A stretch of 7,559 bases of DNA from NCBI GenBank assembly GCA_016234985.1, contig JACRNK010000002.1, positions 1-7,559 of the forward strand, given 5' to 3'. The stretch's first letter is position 1. Every line of letters starts with the position of its first letter. Under the pieces are notes generated by a model. That model had not been told where the DNA came from and ran no database searches. It saw only the letters and a program-made list of their open reading frames with translations. The position numbers and the translations under genes are program-made. This DNA is from Deltaproteobacteria bacterium (lineage in GTDB: Bacteria > Desulfobacterota > GWC2-55-46 > UBA9637). Below, piece after piece: positions 1 through 6,131 of the stretch.

Positions 1-2396
1 GGTATCTTGATTTTGGAGACCAGGTTGTATTGCCTTTAAAACTTTTCAGGACAAGGCCGCATGTTTTAAAGAGGTATCAGGAAAAATTTAAGTTTATCCT
101 CGTTGATGAATTTCAGGACACAAATTATGCCCAGTTTCAGCTTGTAAAACTTTTGGCTGAAGGACACAGGAATATCAATGCAGTTGCAGATGACGACCAA
201 TCCATCTATAAATTCCGGGGAGCTGCAATAAGCAATGTGCTGGGGTTCCAGAAATTATATCCTGATGCAAAACTCATTACCCTTGCAAAAAACTACCGCT
301 CTGTTCAATCCATCCTTGATTCCGCATACAGGCTTGTGTCTCACAATAACCCTGACAGGCTTGAGGTGAAAAGCGGAATAGATAAAAAACTGATTGCAGA
401 AAGACAGGCAAGAGCGGGGCACCCATCCAAAGGATGGGTCGGGCAAGAGGCTATAGGAAACCCCATCGCCCATAGCCCATCGCCTATCGCCACTGTTAAG
501 CATTTACATTTTGACACACTTACAAAAGAGGCAGAGACTGTGGCTGAGATGATTGCGGAAAAGGTTAACCCCCCTCAGCCCCCCTTTATTAAAGGGGGGA
601 ATGGGGGGTTAAGATACAAAGACTTTGCAGTCCTTGTCAGGGCAAACAGCGATGCAGAGCCATTTTTAACGGCGCTTAAATCAAAGGGCATACCGCACAG
701 GTTTTCCGGAAATCAGGGGCTCTATTCAAGGGAAGAGATACGGCTTTTGATTGCGTTTTTAAAATCCATAACGGATTTTCACGACAGCATGAGCCTGTTT
801 CATCTGGCAAGCTCAGAGGTCTATCAGCTTAAGGCCGCAGATTTAATTCCCTGCCATAACATATCCCGGAGAACCCACAAGCCGCTCTATTATGTGATGA
901 AAGAGATGCAAATTGAAAATTTTAAATCCGAATTCACATCCGAAGGCATTGCCGCCATTGCCAAACTCGTCCATGATATAGAAAAATACAGCCAGATGGC
1001 GCTGAGCGAGACTGTCGGCAAGGTTTTATATTCTTTTCTTACCGATACGGGTTATATCGCAAAGTTGTCACAGGAGAGTTCCGCTCAGGCTGTGGAAAAG
1101 GCGCAGAACATTGCAAAGTTTTTTGAATTAGCTCAGCGCATGGAGGCAACCCTGCAGGTCAAAAAGGTAACGGCATTTGTGGATTATCTCAATATTTTAA
1201 TGGAGGCCGGAGACAATCCCGGAACAGCCGAGCCTGATGTAGAGGCGGACTGGGTGCAGGTTTTAACCGTGCATAAGGCAAAGGGATTGGAGTTTCCGGT
1301 GGTATTTATGGTAAGCCTTGTTGCAGACAGATTTCCCAGAAAAGGCCGACACCACCTCATAGAACTTCCTGATGCGCTTATAAAAGATATCCTTCCAAGC
1401 GGCGATTTTCACCTTCAGGAAGAAAGACGGCTTTTTTATGTGGGCATGACAAGGGCTATGAACGAGCTTTATCTTACAAGCGCAACAGACTACGGCAGTG
1501 TGCGGGCAAAGAAGATAAGCCAGTTTGTGCTTGAAGCGCTGGATTTGCCGAAGGCTAAAACTCCATCTGTAAAAACAACGCCGATAGAAGCAATAAAAAG
1601 GTTTGCGCCTGCGGCAGGGGCAATTTATGAATTGCCCCTGCCGCCCATGCCTGATGACGCGACTCTCTCATTAAGCTATTATCAGATAGATGATTATCTT
1701 ACCTGCCCGTTAAAATATAAGTATATCCACATCCTCAAGGTGCCGCTTCTGCCTCACCATACTGTTATGTATGGCAAAGCCCTGCACGAGGTGGTTTCCA
1801 CATATTTCAGGAAAAAGGCCGACACCGCCTCCGCGGCAACCCTTGATGAACTTATCGGTGTTTTTACTGCAAACTGGCACAGCGCAGGCTTTGTCACAAA
1901 GGAGCATGAAATACAAAGATTTGACGCAGGCAAAGAGGCTATCAAGAGATTTTACAAAGAACAGGAACAAAACGGCATAAACCCTGCGGCTATAGAAAGA
2001 GACTTTGTTGTTGACCTTGGCGTGAATAGATTAAAAGGCAGATGGGACATGATAGAAGAAAGGCCTGATGGACCGTATATCATTGATTTCAAGACCTCTG
2101 ATGTAAAAGAAGAAAAAGCAGCGCATAAAAAAGCAAAGGAGAGCGTCCAGCTTATGCTCTATGCTTTGGCATATAAGGAAAATTTCAAAAAACTTCCTGC
2201 CGGATGCGAGCTCCACTTTTTGGAATCAGGCCTTGTTGGAAAGGCAGTGTTTGAAGACAAGCATATGGAAAAGGTTTTGAATATGATAGATGAGACAGCC
2301 AAAGGCATCAGGGCGCGGGACTATACTGCAAAACCGGATTATTTAAACTGCGATTACTGCGCATTTAATAATATCTGTCCGGCAACTGCGAAATAA
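1..2396 (+). CDS. UvrD/PcrA-like SF1 helicase with C-terminal Fe-S PD-(D/E)XK nuclease, 5' partial
   Basis: This is an ATP-dependent DNA helicase joined to a RecB/AddB/Cas4-type nuclease, probably acting in DNA repair or end processing. The frame is open from base 3, and the residues before the TTG at 30 (YLDFGDQVV) continue the helicase fold, so the real start and the Walker A motif lie off the left edge. Numbering from base 30, visible motifs are DEFQDTN (26-32, motif II), ADDDQSIY (53-60, motif III; the first residue is usually Gly), NYRS (88-91, motif IV), [10 protein letters not shown] (413-422, motif V) and [13 protein letters not shown] (from 464, motif VI). The nuclease domain (about 548-788) has GKALH (His586), Asp673 in GRWD, Asp686 and Lys688 in IDFK, and QLMLY (707-711). 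Cys559, Cys774, Cys777 and Cys783 form the C...C-x2-C-x5-C pattern of AddB/Cas4 iron-sulphur clusters. Three repeat elements are translated in frame within it (residues about 131-154, 179-194 and 528-539). The stop is one base before uvrB, suggesting co-transcription. Family assignment is firm; the exact pathway is inferred. Confidence 0.95.
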   Translation, partial: YLDFGDQVVLPLKLFRTRPHVLKRYQEKFKFILVDEFQDTNYAQFQLVKLLAEGHRNINAVADDDQSIYKFRGAAISNVLGFQKLYPDAKLITLAKNYRSVQSILDSAYRLVSHNNPDRLEVKSGIDKKLIAERQARAGHPSKGWVGQEAIGNPIAHSPSPIATVKHLHFDTLTKEAETVAEMIAEKVNPPQPPFIKGGNGGLRYKDFAVLVRANSDAEPFLTALKSKGIPHRFSGNQGLYSREEIRLLIAFLKSITDFHDSMSLFHLASSEVYQLKAADLIPCHNISRRTHKPLYYVMKEMQIENFKSEFTSEGIAAIAKLVHDIEKYSQMALSETVGKVLYSFLTDTGYIAKLSQESSAQAVEKAQNIAKFFELAQRMEATLQVKKVTAFVDYLNILMEAGDNPGTAEPDVEADWVQVLTVHKAKGLEFPVVFMVSLVADRFPRKGRHHLIELPDALIKDILPSGDFHLQEERRLFYVGMTRAMNELYLTSATDYGSVRAKKISQFVLEALDLPKAKTPSVKTTPIEAIKRFAPAAGAIYELPLPPMPDDATLSLSYYQIDDYLTCPLKYKYIHILKVPLLPHHTVMYGKALHEVVSTYFRKKADTASAATLDELIGVFTANWHSAGFVTKEHEIQRFDAGKEAIKRFYKEQEQNGINPAAIERDFVVDLGVNRLKGRWDMIEERPDGPYIIDFKTSDVKEEKAAHKKAKESVQLMLYALAYKENFKKLPAGCELHFLESGLVGKAVFEDKHMEKVLNMIDETAKGIRARDYTAKPDYLNCDYCAFNNICPATAK
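421..439. repeat. Short perfect hairpin inside the helicase gene
   Basis: The arms ACCCATCC (421-428) and GGATGGGT (432-439) pair perfectly around an AAA loop. It is read in frame as part of [14 protein letters not shown], a stretch that matches no helicase motif. It sits between motif IV (NYRS) and the strand beginning TVKHLHFD, in what should be a surface linker, and is followed by a heptamer array at 462-489. Together they look like one composite inserted element, though its outer ends are unclear. Confidence 0.65.
449..491. repeat. Heptamer tandem array with flanking arm, in-frame
   Basis: Four 7-base units run head to tail: CCCATCG (462-468), CCCATAG (469-475), CCCATCG (476-482) and CCTATCG (483-489). 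GGCTATAGG at 449-457 can pair with CCTATCGCC at 483-491 with one mismatch, so the block may also fold. It is translated as low-complexity [13 protein letters not shown] within the helicase. It resembles the short tandemly repeated heptamers known from cyanobacteria and other genomes; membership in a particular family is inferred. Confidence 0.65.
565..612. repeat. 48-base C/G-rich palindrome inserted in the helicase reading frame
   Basis: Outer arms TTAACCCCCC (565-574) and GGGGGGTTAA (603-612) are perfect complements. Inner arms CCCCCCTTT (579-587) and AAAGGGGGG (591-599) are also perfect. They are separated by a TCAG/AAT internal loop. The element is 48 bases, exactly 16 codons, and is read as [15 protein letters not shown] directly before the conserved helicase strand [11 protein letters not shown]. 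The translated signature PPxPPFxKGGxGG is one I recall from dispersed palindromic repeats in several bacterial phyla; here it is encoded inside a conserved gene. Confidence 0.85.
1611..1644. repeat. 34-base perfect palindrome in the helicase-nuclease linker
   Basis: Arms GCGGCAGGGGCAATT (1611-1625) and AATTGCCCCTGCCGC (1630-1644) are perfect reverse complements around a TATG loop. It is read in frame as [12 protein letters not shown], in the linker between helicase motif VI and the nuclease domain. The core (GGGGCAATT-loop-AATTGCCCC, translated xGAIxELPLx) resembles a widespread dispersed palindrome whose translation is commonly seen as VGAIHELPL; that family link is from memory, while the palindrome itself is directly visible. 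Confidence 0.85.
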
Positions 2397-2397
2397 T

Positions 2398-4275
2398 ATG
2401 GACAGATTCAAGCTCACAACCCAATTTACTCCAAAAGGCGACCAGCCAAAGGCGATTAAAGAATTAACAAGCGGAATAATCAAGGGGGCTAAGCATCAGG
2501 CGCTTCTTGGGGTTACAGGCTCAGGCAAGACATTCACCATCGCCAATGTTGTCGCAAATGTAAACAAACCTACGCTTGTGCTTGCGCCGAACAAGACCCT
2601 TGCGGCGCAACTGTTTGCAGAATTCAGAGAACTCTTTCCCGAAAATGCAGTGGAGTATTTTGTGTCTTACTATGACTACTATCAGCCGGAGGCTTATGTT
2701 CCCACAACCGACACCTACATAGAAAAGGATGCGTCAATAAATGATGAGATAGATAAGCTCCGCCATTCCGCAACCCATGCGCTCCTTACGAGGAATGATG
2801 TGATTATTGTCGCGTCTGTGTCGTGCATCTACGGAATAGGCTCGCCCGGGGATTACGGCAGCATGCATGTATATGCGGAAAAAGGCATGGAAACGCAGCG
2901 CGATGAGGTTTTGAAAAGGCTTGTGGAGATTCAGTATAAGAGGAACGATTATGATTTTGACCCGCTTAGAGGCAAGGTTGTTCAGAAACTGAATAAAGCG
3001 CTCATCCATGCTGCAAGCCACTATGTTACCTCAAGGGATAATCTAAAGCGGGCTATGGACAGCATACGGGAGGAATTGCTGGAAAGGCTCAAGCTGTTAA
3101 AGGCTGAAAACAAACTGCTTGAGGCACAGAGGCTTGAGCAGAGGACAATGTTTGATTTGGAGATGATAGAAGAGATGGGTTACTGCTCCGGCATAGAAAA
3201 TTATTCGCGGCATCTCTCCGGCAGGCTGCCGGGAGAGGCTCCGTATACTTTGATTGATTATTTTCCGGAGGATTTTATCCTGATTGTTGACGAGAGCCAC
3301 ATATCTATCCCTCAGATCGGCGGCATGTATTTTGGAGACAGGTCGCGCAAAGAAACATTGGTGGGGTATGGATTCAGACTGCCGTCTGCCCTTGACAACA
3401 GGCCTTTAAAATTTGAAGAATTTGAGAAAAGGGTAAGACAGGCAATTTATGTTTCTGCAACGCCTGCTAATTATGAAATGGAAAAGGCAAAGGGCCAAGT
3501 GGTAGAGCAGATTATACGGCCCACAGGCCTTATGGATCCTGAGATAGAGGTCAGGCCTGCAAAAACACAGGTGGACGACCTGCTCGGCGAAATCAGAAAA
3601 CGGGTCGAGAAAAAAGAGCGGGTATTGGTAACAACACTTACAAAAAGAATGGCAGAGGATTTGACGCGCTATTACGCTGATTTGGGATTGCAGGTAAAAT
3701 ATCTGCACTCGGACATTGAGACCCTTGAAAGGGTTGAGATATTGCGGGCGCTAAGGCTTGGCGAATTTGATGTGTTGATTGGCATAAATCTTTTGAGAGA
3801 GGGGCTTGATTTGCCGGAGGTGTCTCTGGTTGCTGTTCTGGATGCAGATAAGGAAGGCTTCTTGCGCTCTGCAAGGTCGCTTATCCAGACCTGCGGCAGG
3901 GCTGCAAGGAACGTGAACGGCCATGTGATTATGTATGCGGATGCGATAACCGGCTCCATGAAGGCTGCAATTGATGAGACAAACCGCCGCCGAAAACTTC
4001 AGGCTGAATATAATAAAAAGAACGGCATTACGCCGGAGACCATAAAAAGCTCCATCAAGGATGTATTAAGCTCAATCTATGAAGAGGATTATTATACTGT
4101 GCCGGTTGTGGCGGAGAAACAGGCGGAGTATATCCCTCCGCATGAGCTGCCTGCTATCATAAAGGCCTTGCGCAAGGAAATGCAAGAGGCTGCAAAGAAG
4201 CAAAATTTTGAAAAGGCAGCAGAGTTAAGGGATAGGATAAAGGAACTGGAGGAGATGGAGGTAAGGATAGGGTAA
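2398..4275 (+). CDS. uvrB: Excinuclease ABC subunit UvrB with internal deletion in domain 2
   Basis: UvrB is the damage-verifying helicase-like subunit of nucleotide excision repair: delivered to DNA by UvrA, it then recruits UvrC. The product is 625 residues against about 660-673 in the family. Walker A GVTGSGKT is at 38-45, the beta-hairpin region [10 protein letters not shown] at 91-100, DESH at 298-301, SATP from 353, [10 protein letters not shown] from 462, and motif [11 protein letters not shown] at 497-505 (Cys where Ile is usual). The C-terminal UVR helical hairpin is at about 583-618. Termini and all ATPase motifs are intact. The shortfall lies at residues 186-188: [10 protein letters not shown] runs straight into DPLRGKVV, lacking about 39 residues that E. 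coli UvrB has here, including its RGTFRVRGEVIDIFP strand in domain 2, the UvrA-contacting domain. Just downstream, the usual IYPxxHYVT reads IHAASHYVT. The ATG is one base after the helicase stop with no clear ribosome binding site, so translation is probably coupled. Identity is certain; whether it still works with UvrA is open. Confidence 0.97.
   Translation: MDRFKLTTQFTPKGDQPKAIKELTSGIIKGAKHQALLGVTGSGKTFTIANVVANVNKPTLVLAPNKTLAAQLFAEFRELFPENAVEYFVSYYDYYQPEAYVPTTDTYIEKDASINDEIDKLRHSATHALLTRNDVIIVASVSCIYGIGSPGDYGSMHVYAEKGMETQRDEVLKRLVEIQYKRNDYDFDPLRGKVVQKLNKALIHAASHYVTSRDNLKRAMDSIREELLERLKLLKAENKLLEAQRLEQRTMFDLEMIEEMGYCSGIENYSRHLSGRLPGEAPYTLIDYFPEDFILIVDESHISIPQIGGMYFGDRSRKETLVGYGFRLPSALDNRPLKFEEFEKRVRQAIYVSATPANYEMEKAKGQVVEQIIRPTGLMDPEIEVRPAKTQVDDLLGEIRKRVEKKERVLVTTLTKRMAEDLTRYYADLGLQVKYLHSDIETLERVEILRALRLGEFDVLIGINLLREGLDLPEVSLVAVLDADKEGFLRSARSLIQTCGRAARNVNGHVIMYADAITGSMKAAIDETNRRRKLQAEYNKKNGITPETIKSSIKDVLSSIYEEDYYTVPVVAEKQAEYIPPHELPAIIKALRKEMQEAAKKQNFEKAAELRDRIKELEEMEVRIG
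4262..4267 (+). promoter_or_regulatory. Probable ribosome binding site for the TPR membrane gene
   Basis: TAAGGA lies 10 bases before the ATG at 4278, inside the last codons of uvrB, with a second purine-rich candidate GGAGGT at 4257-4262. It supports the ATG at 4278 as the start and indicates translation from the same transcript as uvrB. Confidence 0.5.
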
Positions 4276-4277
4276 AA

Positions 4278-5651
4278 ATGGAAAGGATTTATAAATATCT
4301 TGAAACCAATAAGACACTACATTTTTTTATTATTGCCATTCTCTCAACCATAGCCTACTCCAACAGCTTCTATAATTCCTTTCACTTTGACGACAGGTAT
4401 GTGCTCCTTGAAGACCCTATCATCAAACACATTGACAACCTGCCTATCATACTGTCGGATATTTTCAATCGCCCTATCCTCAGGGCAACATTTGCAATAA
4501 GCTATTATTTCAGCGGCCTGAATGTGCTTGGCTATCATATTTTGAATCTTGCGCTTCATATCATAGCGAGCATCCTCGTCTATTTTCTTGCCGCTTTCAT
4601 TTCTAAAGAGTTTATTAAGCAGGAGGATAACCTTAATCTCTTTCCGCTTTTTTCGGCGCTTATCTTTGCGCTCCACCCCCTGCATACAGGCTCTGTGACT
4701 TATATAGCCAGCAGGAGCGCTGTGCTTGCGGCAGTATTTTATCTGGCTTCGCTCATTTTGTTTTTGAAGGCATTGTCTGCGGATGGCCATAAAAGATACC
4801 TTTTTCATTTTTCTGCGTGGCTTATCTTTATTTTGTCTTTTGGGGTTAAAGAAACAGTTGCAAGCCTTGCTTTCGTCATAGCTGTTTATACTTTTATAAT
4901 TCACAGGAATGGCCTGCTTTCATACATAAAAAAACACGGCATCATAGTTTCTGCGTGGTTCTTTATATTGGGCATTTATATTCTGGCAAGGTATCTTATG
5001 CTCACAGAGATTGCGCCAATAGATACGAGGATTGAAGAGGGGATACTGCCGAGGCATCAGTATTTCCTTACCGAGCTGAATGTTATTGTATTTTACTATA
5101 TGAGATGGCTCATCTTCCCGTTTGAAGGCCCTCATGCAGACCCTGATATTCCGCCTGAAACAACAATCTTTGACGGCTCAACCATCCTCGCAGTCCTGAT
5201 AATCGCAGGCCTTATTGCAGCATCCTTTTTCGGCAGAAAAAGATGGCCGGTAGTATCATTCGGCATGCTTTGGTATTTCATTACGCTTATACCAACCTCA
5301 TCTATATTTCCAATAGGAGATGTTGCTGTGGAAAGACACGTCTATATCCCGGCAATCGGTTTTTCCCTGGCCGCGGGATACCTTCTCGCGAGAGCCAAAG
5401 ATAAAATATCTTTCAAGGCTCTTTTGCCCGTTTATGCGGCTCTTTTTATCACCCTCATATATTTCACAATTGCAAGCAACTTTATCTGGAAAAACGAGAT
5501 TACGCTCTGGGAGGATGCCGCAACGAAAACGCCAAATAAGATAAGGGTATTAAACAACAGGGCATACGGTTATTACACGGCAGGGGATTTGAACATGGCG
5601 GAACGTTACTACAAAGAATTGCTGGAACGGATTGCTGGAACGGTACCCTGA
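4278..5651 (+). CDS. TMTC/GT-C-like multi-pass membrane protein with TPR, 5' fragment of a frameshifted gene
   Basis: This is a polytopic inner-membrane protein of the kind annotated as TMTC-like or DUF1736 TPR proteins, related to GT-C glycosyltransferases that use lipid-linked sugars; its substrate is unknown. About 12 hydrophobic segments span residues 14-410. After the first comes an extracytoplasmic loop with FHFDDRYVL (Asp38, Asp39), an acidic pair placed as in GT-C enzymes. HPLHTGSVTYIASRS (from 133) is the characteristic TMTC-type motif after a hydrophobic segment. A soluble tail starts at NEITLWEDA, and the first TPR (VLNNRAYGYYTAGDLNMAER) begins near residue 430. The frame ends with the aberrant tail IAGTVP because a 13-base tandem duplication at 5618-5643 shifts it. 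With one copy removed, translation runs through LLERYPEYPFGHNNLG into the next frame, giving 605 residues ending at 6108. It starts two bases after uvrB. The class assignment is good; enzymatic activity is not demonstrated. Confidence 0.85.
   Translation: MERIYKYLETNKTLHFFIIAILSTIAYSNSFYNSFHFDDRYVLLEDPIIKHIDNLPIILSDIFNRPILRATFAISYYFSGLNVLGYHILNLALHIIASILVYFLAAFISKEFIKQEDNLNLFPLFSALIFALHPLHTGSVTYIASRSAVLAAVFYLASLILFLKALSADGHKRYLFHFSAWLIFILSFGVKETVASLAFVIAVYTFIIHRNGLLSYIKKHGIIVSAWFFILGIYILARYLMLTEIAPIDTRIEEGILPRHQYFLTELNVIVFYYMRWLIFPFEGPHADPDIPPETTIFDGSTILAVLIIAGLIAASFFGRKRWPVVSFGMLWYFITLIPTSSIFPIGDVAVERHVYIPAIGFSLAAGYLLARAKDKISFKALLPVYAALFITLIYFTIASNFIWKNEITLWEDAATKTPNKIRVLNNRAYGYYTAGDLNMAERYYKELLERIAGTVP
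5618..5643 (+). repeat. Exact 13-base tandem duplication causing a frameshift
   Basis: ATTGCTGGAACGG occurs at 5618-5630 and again immediately at 5631-5643. Thirteen is not a multiple of three, so the second copy shifts the frame and leads to a TGA at 5649-5651. Removing either copy restores the continuous TPR sequence KELLERYPEYPFGHNNLG. The copies are identical, which fits a very recent replication-slippage event or a sequencing or assembly artefact. Confidence 0.93.
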
Positions 5652-6108
5652 ATACCCATTCGGCCACAACAACCTTGGACTCATCTATCAAAAAAAGGGA
5701 GAACTCGCCCATGCAATAAGTGAATATGAGAAGGCAGTGTCGCTTCGCCCCGGCCACCCGGTTTTTAGGATGAATCTCGGCGCCGCATACGATGGGGCGG
5801 GTTTGTTTGATAAGGCAGTTGCAGAATTTCAGGCGGCTGTAAAACTGAACCCTATGAATCCGCAGACGTTGACAAACCTCGCCTCTATTCTGGCAAAGAC
5901 CGGCAAATTCAACGATGCCATACGGATAATAAATAAAGCGATTGACATTGAGCCGGATAACCCCATGGCCTATTATATCCTCGGCTATTCTTATGAAATG
6001 AGCGGGCTGTTTAATGAGGCATTGGATGCATATAATAAGGCGCTGGGATTCAATCCTGATTGGGAGTTGCCAAGAAAAAGAATTTTAGGGCTTAGAGGCA
6101 AGCCATAA
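5632..6108 (+). CDS. TPR domain, 3' fragment of the frameshifted membrane protein gene
   Basis: This is the separated C-terminal part of the gene that begins at 4278, not an independent gene. It encodes four consecutive 34-residue tetratricopeptide repeats, beginning roughly at PFGHNNLG, PVFRMNLG, PQTLTNLA and PMAYYILG. They carry the usual small residues in helix A, and the consensus Pro at the end of each repeat (LRPGH, LNPMN, IEPDN, FNPDW). The first TPR of the array straddles the break and lies mostly in the upstream frame. TPR arrays bind partner proteins. A TTG at 5632 could act as a start, overlapping the upstream frame by 20 bases, so a free TPR fragment might be made by termination-reinitiation, but there is no convincing ribosome binding site. 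The gene ends with TAA directly followed by TGA (6106-6111). Confidence 0.8.
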   Translation: MLERYPEYPFGHNNLGLIYQKKGELAHAISEYEKAVSLRPGHPVFRMNLGAAYDGAGLFDKAVAEFQAAVKLNPMNPQTLTNLASILAKTGKFNDAIRIINKAIDIEPDNPMAYYILGYSYEMSGLFNEALDAYNKALGFNPDWELPRKRILGLRGKP

Positions 6109-6131
6109 TGACGCTCTATTTGCGAATTTTC
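6109..6131. other. Short convergent intergenic gap without visible terminator
   Basis: Only 23 bases separate the TPR gene stop from the stop of the convergent AarF/UbiB-like gene. I see no stem-loop followed by a T-run on either strand, so termination must be Rho-dependent or lie inside the opposing coding region. Confidence 0.6.

Noticed and set aside
30..32. TTG as the helicase start
   Set aside because: The frame is open to base 3 and the upstream residues (YLDFGDQVV) are family sequence; motif I is still missing, so the gene starts outside the window.
462..489. CRISPR-like array
   Set aside because: Units are 7 bases with no spacers; it is a simple tandem repeat within a coding frame.
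569..608. Intrinsic terminator at the C/G palindrome
   Set aside because: There is no T-run after the stem, and the structure sits in the middle of an intact reading frame.
2950..2964. Frameshift at the UvrB deletion point
   Set aside because: The same frame continues through the junction with conserved sequence on both sides; only an in-frame segment is missing.
3213..3238. Inverted repeat CTCTCCGGCAG / CTGCCGGGAGAG in uvrB
   Set aside because: It encodes the conserved UvrB segment LSGRLPGE, has a one-base bulge, and is explained by codon choice.
4344..4904. Minus-strand open frame of 186 codons
   Set aside because: It is antisense to the membrane segments of the TMTC-like gene; the Lys/Arg-rich translation is what a shadow of hydrophobic codons looks like.
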